From the NCBI GenBank assembly GCA_020722705.1, contig DYKI01000016.1, positions 1 to 34,222 of the forward strand: 34,222 bases of DNA. The letters are read 5' to 3'. Both the position numbers and the translations under genes were made by a program. The notes below the pieces were generated by a model. That model had not been told where the DNA came from. It did not search any database and worked only from the letters and a program-made list of their open reading frames with translations. Positions 1 to 8,673 of the stretch are shown piece by piece (positions within the stretch are counted from its first letter, which is position 1; each line of letters opens with the position of its first letter). The stretch is from Chthonomonas calidirosea. Lineage in GTDB: Bacteria > Armatimonadota > Chthonomonadetes > Chthonomonadales > CAJBBX01.

Positions 1-2
1 AA

Positions 3-35
3 GCCATCGCGGAAATGCTCAGGGCAGCGCGCTAA
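3..35 (+). CDS. C-terminal tail of an upstream gene (partial)
   Basis: The first bases read in one frame as AIAEMLRAAR followed by TAA at 33-35. This looks like the helical end of a protein whose body lies outside the window. Only ten codons are visible, so no function can be given and the coding call is tentative. If real, the gene points toward cysS, which would put the composite palindromic element that follows between two convergent genes, as at 13.3 kb. Confidence 0.3.
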   Translation, partial: AIAEMLRAAR

Positions 36-40
36 GTCCG

Positions 41-126
41 GGAGGGACGGCGTCCCCGCCGTCCGAAACAGGGGTCATCGGGGACGGTGACCCTCCCACG
101 GGAGGGACGGCGTCCTCGCCGTCCGG
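41..126. repeat. Composite palindromic element, three hairpins
   Basis: Three hairpins in a row. The first has stem 45-52 with 57-64 and loop TCCC. The middle one has stem 71-80 with 85-94 and loop GGGA. The third has stem 105-112 with 117-124 and loop TCCT. The outer two are the same palindrome (stem GGACGGCG/CGCCGTCC) preceded by GGAGG. The middle hairpin has an unrelated sequence. The whole arrangement recurs at 13316-13404 with the middle part about 80% identical. It lies between the probable end of a plus-strand gene and the stop of cysS. There is no T-run, so it is not a standard intrinsic terminator. It is most like a REP/BIME-type element. Confidence 0.8.
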
Positions 127-150
127 AACTTCGGCGTGGCCGGGTTGGCG

Positions 151-1518
151 CTAGATCGGTCGGCGCCGAACCGTTGTCCCGTTCGGCCCGTCGCCCACCT
201 CATAGCCCCTGTCTATGAGCTCCTGTCTGAGGCGATCGCTCTCATCCCAGGCACGCGCCTTCCTGGCCGCGTTACGTCGTTCAACAAGTGCCGCAATGTC
301 GCTCGGAAGGGCCTCGTCCTTCTGTTCTGCTCGCTCCGCAATGCTGAGGCCAAGGACGGAATCAAACTCGCACCAGAGGCGGTGGCTGCCATACCGGTTT
401 AGAAGACCGATACCCTGCGGAACGTTCAGATCGTCGTTGATCGCGGCAAGCACTTCGGCACGGGCGTCGGCGTAGGCTGACGCGTCGCTGAGCGGGTCCC
501 GGTCGGGTCGAACGGCGTAGACCTTCCGAAGCCCCTGCTGAGCCGCCTCCAGGGCGTCCATGGTGAACCGCAGCTCAGAGCGATAGTGCGCCTGCAAGCA
601 CAGGTAGCGGTAGGCAAGCGCATCAAATCCACGTTCGGCCAGAGCTGACAGCGTCAGGAAGTTCTCGATGGACTTCGACATCTTCTCCGATCCGATCAGC
701 AGCCACTCGCCGTGCAGCCAGTAGCGCACAAACGGCTGACCGGTTGCGCCCTCGCTCTGCGCGATCTCGTTGGTATGGTGGACGGGAATGTGGTCCACGC
801 CTCCGCAATGAATGTCGAATGTGGGTCCGAGGTACTTCATGCTCATGGCGGAGCACTCGATATGCCATCCCGGGTATCCCCTGCCCCAGGGGCTGTCCCA
901 CTGCATCAAGTGCCTCGGGCGCTTCAGGAACCACAGGGCGAAATCGTTTGGATGGCGCTTCTCGGTATTGAGCTGGACCCGGCCGCCGGCGCCTGCCTGC
1001 AACCCTCGAAGGTCCAGGCGAGCCAGTTTCGCGTAGTCGCTGAACTTGGACGTGTCGTAGTAGATCGTGTCCTCAGTGGCATACGCATAGCCTCGCTCAA
1101 GCAGCCGCTCGATGAGTTGAATCATGTCGGGCACATGCTCGGTAGCCCGGCATATGATCTCCGGTCTCTCGATGTTGAGGCGACCCATGTCCAAGAGCCA
1201 CGCGTTCTCGTACTTTCGCGCCAGCTCCCAGACATCCACGCCTTCGCGTCGGGCGCCTTTCTCCATCTTGTCCTCGCCCTCGTCGGCATCGGATTCCAGA
1301 TGCCCAACATCGGTGATGTTCATCACGTGCATGGGCACATACCCGTTGAAACGCAGGGTCCTGCGGAGAACATCCTCGAAGACGTAGGTCCGGAGGTTGC
1401 CGATATGCGCGTAGTTGTACACCGTCGGCCCGCAGCAGTACATGCCCGCTCTGCCGGGTACGAGGGGCACGAAATCCTCAACGGACCGCGAAAGCGTGTT
1501 GTACAAGCGGAGCGTCAT
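151..1518 (-). CDS. cysS: Cysteine--tRNA ligase (CysRS)
   Basis: This class I aminoacyl-tRNA synthetase charges tRNA-Cys with cysteine using ATP in the cytoplasm. The 455-residue protein has the usual length. The HIGH-type motif is HIGN at residues 38-41 and KMSKS is at 279-283. Zinc ligands of the family fit C29 (in CCGPTVY), C222 (HIEC) and the H247/E251 pair in HHTNE. The C-terminal helical part binds the tRNA anticodon. The ATG has a good GGAGGT site 7 bases upstream. It is the last gene of a minus-strand block, 38 bases after ogg, and a copy of the palindromic repeat sits in that gap. There is nothing unusual in the protein, and the identification is secure. Confidence 0.97.
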   Translation of the reverse strand: MTLRLYNTLSRSVEDFVPLVPGRAGMYCCGPTVYNYAHIGNLRTYVFEDVLRRTLRFNGYVPMHVMNITDVGHLESDADEGEDKMEKGARREGVDVWELARKYENAWLLDMGRLNIERPEIICRATEHVPDMIQLIERLLERGYAYATEDTIYYDTSKFSDYAKLARLDLRGLQAGAGGRVQLNTEKRHPNDFALWFLKRPRHLMQWDSPWGRGYPGWHIECSAMSMKYLGPTFDIHCGGVDHIPVHHTNEIAQSEGATGQPFVRYWLHGEWLLIGSEKMSKSIENFLTLSALAERGFDALAYRYLCLQAHYRSELRFTMDALEAAQQGLRKVYAVRPDRDPLSDASAYADARAEVLAAINDDLNVPQGIGLLNRYGSHRLWCEFDSVLGLSIAERAEQKDEALPSDIAALVERRNAARKARAWDESDRLRQELIDRGYEVGDGPNGTTVRRRPI

Positions 1519-1534
1519 TGTTCAACCTCCATCA

Positions 1535-1562
1535 GGGAGCGACGGCGTCACCGCCGTCAGGA
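1535..1562. repeat. Single palindromic repeat copy (diverged) between ogg and cysS
   Basis: The stem is GACGGCG at 1541-1547 with CGCCGTC at 1552-1558 and loop TCAC. The 5' flank GGGAG matches the other copies. The outermost stem pair found elsewhere is lost (C and A instead of G and C) and the loop differs by one base, so this copy is older or degenerate. The TGA stop codon of ogg (1557-1559 on the minus strand) falls inside it. Confidence 0.65.
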
Positions 1563-2453
1563 ATCAGAGTCGCGCCTGGTACGTGCAGCCATGAAAACGT
1601 ACTGCTGGGCCCACCCGGCGTACGGTCCCATGATACCGCGGAACGCGGACGCGAGCGCAGTGTACACGTTCGTCGTGAGGCTCTTCCCGGCAAGGTCAGG
1701 TCGGTGACGCGAGACGACATAACGCCGTACGTGCCGGTCAACCGGGATCACGTGATCGTGGCCCAGGCCGAATAGGCCGACGCAATCGGCAACCTTCGGT
1801 CCCACACCGGGCAGTGCCATCAGTCTGGTGCGAGCCTCATCCCAACGCAGGAATGCCAGCTCCGAGAGGCTGTCGGTTCCCTGCGCGGCGATCCGAGTGC
1901 CAAGCTGCGCCAGATACCGTGCCCTGTACCCGAACCCGGCTTCGCGAAGCACGTCCTCGGCGAGTCTCCCGACATGCGTCAGGCTCGGTTCCGCGAACAG
2001 GTCCGCCGCCCACGGGGCGATGATCCGCCGGCCGGTCATCCGTGCCAGAGCACGGATCATCCTGGCAATCCGCGGCACGTTGTTGCACGAGGAGCAGACA
2101 AACGCGCACAGCACCGTGTCGGCGCTCTGTCGCAGCACTCTGAGCCCCCTGAAGCGCTCAATCAGCAACGCGAAGCTCGCATCGGCAGCCGTCCACGTGC
2201 GATACAGACCCTCAATGTCCACATCGAGCGCCAGGTAGCGCTGGATCACATCCCAACGGCCCTCCGGCCACGTTGCCCATCGGAAACCGTCTTCTTCGGG
2301 TTCGAGCAGTACGCCGGTCTCGCCGACCGCACCGATCCACCGGCCATTCTCCAGCTCGTGCCACCCGAACGACTGGCCGCTTGTCAGCGTAAGGGGGATG
2401 TTGAGCTCAGCAGCCGGGATACCGGCCCATTCCAACGCAGGAGGTTCCGACAT
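1557..2453 (-). CDS. ogg: OGG1-type 8-oxoguanine DNA glycosylase/AP lyase
   Basis: This enzyme removes 8-oxoguanine opposite cytosine and nicks the abasic site in base excision repair. The N-terminal OGG domain shows the typical LTSGQSFGW at about 23-31, and the signature close to CSSNNNIPRI appears as CSSCNNVPRI near 120-129. The helix-hairpin-helix motif LPGVGPKVADCV contains the expected catalytic K220, and D239 in PVDRHV is the conserved aspartate of the HhH-GPD superfamily. The 298-residue length fits the family. No ribosome binding site is seen before the ATG. It is 131 bases downstream of the zinc-ribbon/TPR gene. Its stop codon lies inside a palindromic repeat. OGG1 proper is patchily distributed in bacteria. 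Confidence 0.92.
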   Translation of the reverse strand: MSEPPALEWAGIPAAELNIPLTLTSGQSFGWHELENGRWIGAVGETGVLLEPEEDGFRWATWPEGRWDVIQRYLALDVDIEGLYRTWTAADASFALLIERFRGLRVLRQSADTVLCAFVCSSCNNVPRIARMIRALARMTGRRIIAPWAADLFAEPSLTHVGRLAEDVLREAGFGYRARYLAQLGTRIAAQGTDSLSELAFLRWDEARTRLMALPGVGPKVADCVGLFGLGHDHVIPVDRHVRRYVVSRHRPDLAGKSLTTNVYTALASAFRGIMGPYAGWAQQYVFMAARTRRDSDS

Positions 2454-2584
2454 ATGATCAGAGGCCCGGCTGTTGAGCGCGGATCGCCTTCGGGCCGGGA
2501 GGCGGGAAGTCAGGACCGAACAGCTCAGGGAAGTGCCTGACCGCTGCTGGACTTTCCGTCACGTAACGCTTTCCATTGGCGAGA

Positions 2585-3664
2585 TCACGGGCCCGGCGCA
2601 GCCAACGAAGGCCGGCCATCCGACCGCCAGCCCGGCGTCCAGCGATACCAGGTCAACGACCTGAGCGCCCGTTCTCCCGTTGACACATCCACATTGGCCG
2701 CGATTCTGGACCGGTCTGCTCTTGCCCGGAGCGCCGTGTACTCTCCGACCGCCGAAGTGCCGAGGCGAACCACCACATCCACGCACTCCAGGCGTTCCGC
2801 ACGCTGCATGGCTGCGTGGGCGCCACGGACGGCATCCATCGCGATCTGATTCTCGACGATATCGCTTCGCGACTCGTCGTTGGGCCGGTGGCGAAGCACC
2901 AAGACGGCGCTCCTGCCATCGTCACTGAACACTATGGCCGTCACGTCGGTGGCGGGGCTCAGGGATCCAGACAACGCGATCGCATCGGCCGCCTCTACCT
3001 CGGCATCCACCGTATCGGCATCCGGCTCAACGTCGCCCTCGGGCACATCCGTTGCCGCCCCAATGGGCACATCGGGCTGCATGCGATTGATGCGGGACTC
3101 CGGTCCAGCCGTAACGCGAGGTATCTCGAGTGTTGGTCCGGTGATGGCCGACGGCGCCGGCGGCACGGCGTCAGGACGCCGCCATCCCCGCGAGATGATC
3201 GCAACACCGGCTCCGAGGAGGAAGACAGCGAGCACTAGCCCGGTGAATCGGACCCAGGTGAGCGCTGTGAACCCACTGCCGGCTGCTTCGTCGGCCTCAT
3301 CGGGCCATGGGCCATCACCTCTCAAGGCGAGCAGCTTGCGCCGATCTGCACGGCTGGTGGGCTCAAGATCCAGCGCAAGCTGGTACCACTGCCGTGCATC
3401 CTCCAGACGCCCCTGGTCGCGATACACGTCTCCGAGCATCGAGTGGGCATGGACGTTGTTCGGATCGGCGCGAAGCACTTCGATGCACCTCGCTTCGGCC
3501 TCGGGGAATCGGCGTCTCAGGCGGAGAAGGTTGGCCGCGGCCAGTGCAGCCTCATGCTCCGAGGGCCCGGTTAACCCCCCGCTCTGCGTGCTCATATCGG
3601 TGCCGCAGGAGGAACAGAACATAGCGTCGTCGGGCAACTCCGCCGCACATGCATGGCATTTCAT
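2585..3664 (-). CDS. Zinc-ribbon, TPR and single-TM protein of unknown function
   Basis: Residues 1-22 form a short zinc ribbon with cysteine pairs C3/C6 and C17/C20. Residues about 37-105 look like two or three TPR helices (ADPNNVHAH and ALDLEPTSRAD are typical junctions). A hydrophobic segment at about 139-159 is a likely transmembrane helix, followed by a Pro/Ala/Asp-rich linker and a C-terminal region (about 228-350) with no recognised family. The expected topology is zinc ribbon and TPR in the cytoplasm with the C-terminal region outside; this is inferred. It starts only 9 bases after the dut stop and has no ribosome binding site, so translation is probably coupled to dut. A role in assembling proteins at the membrane is possible, but the function is unknown. 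Confidence 0.85.
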   Translation of the reverse strand: MKCHACAAELPDDAMFCSSCGTDMSTQSGGLTGPSEHEAALAAANLLRLRRRFPEAEARCIEVLRADPNNVHAHSMLGDVYRDQGRLEDARQWYQLALDLEPTSRADRRKLLALRGDGPWPDEADEAAGSGFTALTWVRFTGLVLAVFLLGAGVAIISRGWRRPDAVPPAPSAITGPTLEIPRVTAGPESRINRMQPDVPIGAATDVPEGDVEPDADTVDAEVEAADAIALSGSLSPATDVTAIVFSDDGRSAVLVLRHRPNDESRSDIVENQIAMDAVRGAHAAMQRAERLECVDVVVRLGTSAVGEYTALRARADRSRIAANVDVSTGERALRSLTWYRWTPGWRSDGRPSLAAPGP

Positions 3665-3673
3665 GGAGGTACC

Positions 3674-4123
3674 CTACACACCCGTGTGACCGAACCCGCC
3701 ACCGCCCCGCTCGGTATCGGGCAGTTCGTCCACCTCGTCCCACTGGACACGCTCATAGGGTGCGACAACCATCTGGCCGATCCGATCTCCTCGCCGTATT
3801 GTGAACGGCTGGTCGCCGAGGTTGATCAAGATGACCTGTATCTCACCGCGAAAATCCGGGTCAATCGTCCCGGGGGCATTCACCATCGAGATCCCATGAT
3901 GCAGCGCCAGTCCGCTCCTCGGTCGTATCTGTGCCTCCCAACCTTCGGGCAGGGCGACACTGATCCCTGTCGGCACCGCTATGCGTGCCCCCGGCGCCAG
4001 AGTGATCGGGTCCTCAATGGCCGCCCGAAGGTCCATTCCCGCAGATGCAGGCGTGGCGTACGCAGGCGCAGGCAAATCCATAGCATGGGGCAGCCTCGCA
4101 ATGGGCAGACACAACCGTCTCAC
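3674..4123 (-). CDS. dut: dUTP diphosphatase (trimeric dUTPase)
   Basis: This enzyme hydrolyses dUTP to dUMP and pyrophosphate, keeping uracil out of DNA and feeding thymidylate synthesis. All five motifs of the trimeric family are present in 149 residues: SAGMDLRA (27-34), RPRSGLA (67-73), the uracil-binding hairpin around GTIDPDFRG with catalytic D88, RGDRIGQ (111-117), and the C-terminal glycine-rich [10 protein letters not shown] that closes over the substrate. The start codon is GTG, with AGAGG about 11 bases upstream. It lies 78 bases downstream of the histidine kinase gene and 9 bases before the zinc-ribbon/TPR gene. The identification is secure. Confidence 0.96.
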   Translation of the reverse strand: MRRLCLPIARLPHAMDLPAPAYATPASAGMDLRAAIEDPITLAPGARIAVPTGISVALPEGWEAQIRPRSGLALHHGISMVNAPGTIDPDFRGEIQVILINLGDQPFTIRRGDRIGQMVVAPYERVQWDEVDELPDTERGGGGFGHTGV

Positions 4124-4201
4124 TCGCTCGGAACCTCTTTGGATCGTTCTACCGGATGCTTGCTGGACGGCCTGCCGGGCTCGACGGTTCCACTCAGGCG
4201 T

Positions 4202-5938
4202 CTATTCGTGGGGTGGTGTGGCCTCGCTCATGCCTTCCGGGGACTTCGGCAGCCTGAACCAGAATGTCGTCCCGACCCCCATCTCGCTCTCAACCCATAT
4301 GGTTCCGTGGTGCGCTTCCACGAGGTTTTTCACGAGGAAGAGGCCAATACCGGTGCCTTTGACGCCCGCTGTCTTGGGGTTGTGAATGCGGAGGTAAGGG
4401 CGGAACAGCCGCGTCCGCGCCGATTCCGGGATGCCCGTGCCCTGGTCCTTCACGCCGAGAAGAACAGACTTCGTATCCGGCTCATCCTTGATGATGATTC
4501 GGACTTCGCCCCCGTCCGGAGAGTACTTGATGGCATTGCTGACGAGGTTCTGGAGAACCTGCTCGATCTGGTCGCGGCCTATGGTGGCCCAGACCTTGTC
4601 CGGAGTGGACTCCACAACGAGCACGTGCTTGTCGGTGTTGGTCATGCCGCGCTGAACCTCAAACACCGACTCCGCGAGCGACCTCAGCTCCACCTCCTCC
4701 CAGAAGAGCTGCAGAGCAATGCCGCGTTCGATCCGTGTCACATTCAGCAGGTCGTTGATCAGTCGGCCAAGCCGATCAACATTCTGCTCGATGATCGCAT
4801 AGTACTCCTTGCGCTCCTCAAAGGTGAACGAGTCGTCGGGATCCTGGGCAAGCATGCTGATGAACCCCTTGATTGGGGTCATGGGCGTGCGCAGCTCATG
4901 CGCGGCGATAGCGACAAACTCGGTCTTCATCCGCTCGAGGTTTCGGATCTCGGTTATGTCATTGAGGATGATTGCCGTGCCGATCAAGGTCTGCTGCTCA
5001 TCCTTGACCTGCGCCGCGTGCATCTGGAAGACTCTTTCCTCGTCCGTCTCAGGATCGAGGACGCCGATCTCCGCAGCAGCCTGGCTGCCGTCGAGCGAGC
5101 CGTTCTCGGAATCGCCCCCGCTCTTCAGCATTCGTTCGATAGCCTCACGGGCTTTCTCATGCGTAATCACGTCGGCATATGAACGGCCGATCGGATCTGC
5201 GTGCACATTGAATATCTGCCGTGCGCGCGCGTTCATCTGCATGAGATTGCCCTTACTGCCGATCAGCAGCAGCCCCGCGTACAGGCTCTCGATCGTGTGG
5301 ACGAGCTTCTCTTTCTCCTCGACCAGATCACGGTACATCTGGGCATTGGAGATGACCGATGCCGCGTTGCGCGACAGCCGTTCGAGGAGACTGACGTCTT
5401 CGTTGTTGAACTCCTCGGTGTACCGCTTGTTGTAAACGCTGAGGACGCCGATCGTCACACGGTCAAGGACCCGGTTCTCTTCGTCCCGACGCTCGACAAC
5501 CAACGGTACCGTCACGCCGTTGCGGATGTGCAGCAGCGCCACGTTTTCTTTGACCGTACGAGGATCCCGAAGAGCGTCCACGATGATGGCCGGTCTCTCC
5601 GTCCGGAAAACCTCGCCGGCAACCCCCTGCGTAACCTTCACGCGCAGCATCTTCAGGTCGTTGGAGGAAATGCCGTAGGCCGGCGACCTGGCCACAAGCT
5701 CACCCGTCTCCTTGTCGAGGATCATGATCACGCACTTCTCGGCCTGAAGGATCATCGCGACCCGTTGCACGAGGCGCTTCAGTGTCTCCTCAAACTCGGT
5801 GATGGATATCTGCCCCTCAGTGACCTCAGACGCCTGAATCCCCTGCTGTAGGCGCAGTATCTCGCTCCGCTTTTCGGCAAGCTCACGTTCGAGTTCGGCA
5901 ACTCGTGCCTGCAGGGCATTCATGTCGGTTTGGCTCAT
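4202..5938 (-). CDS. Cytoplasmic GAF-PAS sensor histidine kinase
   Basis: The 578 residues have no transmembrane segment. The order is an N-terminal coiled coil (about 5-40), a GAF domain (about 45-205), a PAS domain (about 210-330), a HisKA dimerisation domain with phospho-acceptor H347 in the box AAHELRTPMTPIKG, and a HATPase domain. The ATPase has its N box around N464/N468, a DQGTG box at 498-502 and a GTGIG box at 528-532. It should autophosphorylate and pass phosphate to a response regulator in response to a soluble signal bound by GAF or PAS. No response regulator is adjacent, so it is an orphan kinase. GGAG lies 9 bases before the ATG. The signal and partner cannot be read from sequence. 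Confidence 0.93.
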   Translation of the reverse strand: MSQTDMNALQARVAELERELAEKRSEILRLQQGIQASEVTEGQISITEFEETLKRLVQRVAMILQAEKCVIMILDKETGELVARSPAYGISSNDLKMLRVKVTQGVAGEVFRTERPAIIVDALRDPRTVKENVALLHIRNGVTVPLVVERRDEENRVLDRVTIGVLSVYNKRYTEEFNNEDVSLLERLSRNAASVISNAQMYRDLVEEKEKLVHTIESLYAGLLLIGSKGNLMQMNARARQIFNVHADPIGRSYADVITHEKAREAIERMLKSGGDSENGSLDGSQAAAEIGVLDPETDEERVFQMHAAQVKDEQQTLIGTAIILNDITEIRNLERMKTEFVAIAAHELRTPMTPIKGFISMLAQDPDDSFTFEERKEYYAIIEQNVDRLGRLINDLLNVTRIERGIALQLFWEEVELRSLAESVFEVQRGMTNTDKHVLVVESTPDKVWATIGRDQIEQVLQNLVSNAIKYSPDGGEVRIIIKDEPDTKSVLLGVKDQGTGIPESARTRLFRPYLRIHNPKTAGVKGTGIGLFLVKNLVEAHHGTIWVESEMGVGTTFWFRLPKSPEGMSEATPPHE

Positions 5939-6016
5939 CGAGCTGGTCTCCGTGATTGCTGGTGAGGTGTGGGCGTGCGGATTATACCCGAGCGTGATCG
6001 CCCCGGCAATCGGAGC

Positions 6017-6047
6017 TTGACTCTGACAGGTACGCCGCAGGTATACT
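6017..6047 (+). promoter_or_regulatory. Probable promoter of tRNA-Ala
   Basis: TTGACT (6017-6022) and TATACT (6042-6047) are separated by 19 bases, with the tRNA starting 15 bases after the -10 box. The spacer is slightly long. The tRNA-Val gene has the same two hexamers with an 18-base spacer, which supports the call. Confidence 0.65.
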
Positions 6048-6062
6048 CGCCTCCGATTGTGG

Positions 6063-6135
6063 GGGCCTGTGGCTCAGTTGGGAGAGCGCCTCGTTCGCAA
6101 CGAGGAGGTCGGCGGTTCGAATCCGCCCAGGTCCA
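6063..6135 (+). tRNA. tRNA-Ala (anticodon CGC)
   Basis: The 73 bases fold into a full cloverleaf. The acceptor stem 6063-6069 pairs with 6128-6134, including the G3:U70 wobble that is the known alanine identity element. The anticodon stem is CCTCG/CGAGG around loop TTCGCAA, giving anticodon CGC. The T arm is GGCGG-TTCGAAT-CCGCC and the discriminator base is A. The CCA end is not encoded and must be added enzymatically. Confidence 0.96.
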
Positions 6136-6159
6136 TCGTTGCCCCTCTGCATGCGCCTC

Positions 6160-8607
6160 TCACAGCGACGGCTTCGTCTGCCAGATCTCGTCGGCATATT
6201 CGCGTATGGCCCGATCACTCGAGAATCGGCCCATGCGAGCCACATTCAGGATTGCGGCTCGCGTCCAAGCCGCTCGGTCGGCGTAGCGTTCTTCAACCAT
6301 ATCCTGAGTATCCACATATGAGCGGAAGTCCGCCAACACCAGAAACGGATCCCCTCCATTCACGAGCCTCTCCCAGACCCATTGGCTCACACCGGGCTCC
6401 TTCGGCGTCCAGCGGCCGCTCCTGAAGGTCTCCATCACTCTGGTCAGCTCTGCATCCGCTTCGAGCGCCTCGGCAGGTCTGTACGTGCCCTCCCAGCGAC
6501 GGCTGTGTACCTGCTCGTGGGTCAGCCCGAACTCGTACACGTTGTCGCGTCCGACCGCGTCTGCGATCTCGATGTTGGCGCCATCTCGCGTGCAGATCAT
6601 GAGCGCTCCGTTCATTGCCAGCTTCATATTGCCTGTGCCGGAAGCCTCCATACCGGCGGTGCTGATCTGCTCGCTCAAGTCCGCGGCAGGGATGATCTGT
6701 TCCGCGAGCGACACCCGGTAGTCAGGCAGAAAGGCGACGCGCATGTGCGGGGATGCCTTGCGATCACGGTTGACTACCGCGGCAAGCGCCAGGATGACGC
6801 GGATGATGGTCTTGGCTGCGTCGTAGCCCAGGGCCGCCTTGCCTGCGAATATGTACGTACGGGGAATCCTGGGCGTACGGCCATCCTCAACGATGCGCAG
6901 GTAGTCCCGCACGATCCGGAGCGCGTTCAAGAGCTGTCGCTTGTACTCATGGATCCGCTTGATGTGAACATCGAAGATCGAGGAAGTGTCGGCGGAGATG
7001 CCGCATTGCTCGCTGATCGTCCGCGCCAGCCTAGCTTTGTTGTCGAGCTTAATCCGCGCGAACTGGGACTGGAACTCGGGATCATCGGCCAGCGGCTCAA
7101 GCTCCGACAGCCGGTCGAGATCGGTTACCCATTCGGTTCCGATGGACCTCGTGATGAGCCCGGCCAGTTGGGGGTTGGCGCACAGGAGCCAGCGGCGCTG
7201 GGCAACGCCGTTGGTCTTGTTGTTGAACCGATCCGGATAGATTTCAGCATAGTCGGGCACGAGCTGACGCTTGACAAGGTCCGAATGCAGCTTCGACACC
7301 CCGTTGACCGACTGGCTCCCGACGATGGCGAGATGCGCCATGCGGACTTTCGGGGGCGCATCGGGAGTCAGCAGCGACACGCGCCGAATGCGTTCCATGT
7401 CGCCAGGCCAGAGGGATGTGACGTGCTCGAGGAAACGACGGTTGATCTCGTAGATGATCAAGAGGTGCCGCGGCACCACCTGATCGAGCAATGAGGTTGA
7501 CCACGTTTCCAAGGCCTCCGGCATCAGCGTATGGTTTGTGAACGCAAACACCTTCTGCGTGATGTCCCATGCGTCGGCCCATGGCATACCGCGGTCGTCC
7601 ACCAACAGCCGCATCATTTCGGCGATCGCCAGGGCGGGATGCGTGTCGTTGAGCTGGATAGCCACCTTGTCCGGCAGCTCGACGAGTGGCCGTCCGGTCT
7701 GGTCGAACCTTCGCACGATGTCCCGCACCGCACACGCAGCGAAGAAGTACTCCTGTCGCAGCCTCAGCTCCCTACCTGACTCGGCGCTGTCGGAAGGGTA
7801 CAGCACCTTCGAGATCGTCTCGTCGGCAATCCGCCGCTCGACTGCCTTCAGGTATTCACCGCGCCCGAAAACACCCATGTCGTAGCCCTCCGGCGAATGC
7901 GCGGAATAGAGCCTCAGGAACGACACAGTGTGGCCGCCGTAGCCGACGATAGGCATGTCGCTGGGTACTCCAAGCACGAGCCGCCAGTCGGCCCAGACAG
8001 CGTTGTACTCACCCCCGAGCGTGGCGCCGTGAACCACTTTGCCGTAGATCGGCACGGCAACCGCCTCTTCAGGCCTCGTGATCAGCCATGGCGAACCGAA
8101 TGCGCGCCAGTTTTCGGGCCTCTCAACCTGCTGCCCGTCAAGGATAGCTTGTCGGAATAGGCCATGCTCATAGTTGATCCCGTAGCCCATGCCTGCGTAT
8201 CCGAGCGTAGCCATGGAGTCCAGGAAACACGCCGCGAGCCGTCCCAGCCCGCCATTGCCGAGGGCCGCGTCAGGCTCGCGCTCGAGCAGATCGGCAAGTT
8301 CAATGCCCAGACGCTTCAGCGTTGTCCGGCACAGCTCGAACAAGCCGAGGCTATGCAGATTGTTGCTGAGTGAGCGGCCCATCATGTACTCGATCGAGAG
8401 GTAGTAAACGCGCTTGGCGCTCGAGGCGATCCATCGCCGCTCCGATTCCAGAGCGGCCTCAACAAGAAGGTCTCTGACCGCGAGCGCGACGGCCGTCATG
8501 ACCTGCGACGGTTCGAGGTCGTCCCATTCGCGGGCGAGCGTATAGCGCACGTGCCGGCGCACCTGCTCTTCGAGGTGGCGAGCGGTGACGGCTTCAGGCA
8601 AACCCAT
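6160..8607 (-). CDS. glgP: Glycogen/starch phosphorylase
   Basis: This enzyme phosphorolyses alpha-1,4-glucan ends to glucose 1-phosphate, mobilising stored glycogen. The 815 residues match the family length (GT35). The PLP-binding lysine is K662 in the signature EASGTGNMKLAMNGA, and other family blocks are clear: GNGGLGRLAACFLDS near 117-131, NDTHP at 320-324, and RIHEYKRQLLN at 551-561. GGAG lies 5 bases before the ATG. It is downstream of citrate synthase on the same strand with a 66-base gap. No other glycogen genes are in the window. Identification is secure; whether glycogen or maltodextrin is preferred is not readable. Confidence 0.97.
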   Translation of the reverse strand: MGLPEAVTARHLEEQVRRHVRYTLAREWDDLEPSQVMTAVALAVRDLLVEAALESERRWIASSAKRVYYLSIEYMMGRSLSNNLHSLGLFELCRTTLKRLGIELADLLEREPDAALGNGGLGRLAACFLDSMATLGYAGMGYGINYEHGLFRQAILDGQQVERPENWRAFGSPWLITRPEEAVAVPIYGKVVHGATLGGEYNAVWADWRLVLGVPSDMPIVGYGGHTVSFLRLYSAHSPEGYDMGVFGRGEYLKAVERRIADETISKVLYPSDSAESGRELRLRQEYFFAACAVRDIVRRFDQTGRPLVELPDKVAIQLNDTHPALAIAEMMRLLVDDRGMPWADAWDITQKVFAFTNHTLMPEALETWSTSLLDQVVPRHLLIIYEINRRFLEHVTSLWPGDMERIRRVSLLTPDAPPKVRMAHLAIVGSQSVNGVSKLHSDLVKRQLVPDYAEIYPDRFNNKTNGVAQRRWLLCANPQLAGLITRSIGTEWVTDLDRLSELEPLADDPEFQSQFARIKLDNKARLARTISEQCGISADTSSIFDVHIKRIHEYKRQLLNALRIVRDYLRIVEDGRTPRIPRTYIFAGKAALGYDAAKTIIRVILALAAVVNRDRKASPHMRVAFLPDYRVSLAEQIIPAADLSEQISTAGMEASGTGNMKLAMNGALMICTRDGANIEIADAVGRDNVYEFGLTHEQVHSRRWEGTYRPAEALEADAELTRVMETFRSGRWTPKEPGVSQWVWERLVNGGDPFLVLADFRSYVDTQDMVEERYADRAAWTRAAILNVARMGRFSSDRAIREYADEIWQTKPSL

Positions 8608-8673
8608 GGCGGCTCCGTTTCGTTAGTTCGTTTGGTGCGCGGCGCGGTTCAGCACGAACCTCGCCATCCCCGG

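Noticed and set aside
41-126. A CRISPR array made of the palindromic repeats
   Set aside because: Copies are scattered, single or paired, lack regular spacers, and sit partly inside genes; there are no cas genes.
712-1707. A 331-codon open frame antisense to cysS and ogg
   Set aside because: It lies opposite two clearly identified genes, has no domain and no ribosome site, and is a typical open antisense frame in GC-rich DNA.
3653-5182. A 509-codon open frame on the plus strand across dut and the histidine kinase
   Set aside because: It is antisense to genes with full catalytic motif sets and shows no family pattern; it mirrors codon bias on the other strand.
6382-7494. A 370-codon plus-strand open frame
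   Set aside because: It is antisense to glycogen phosphorylase, which has intact motifs throughout.
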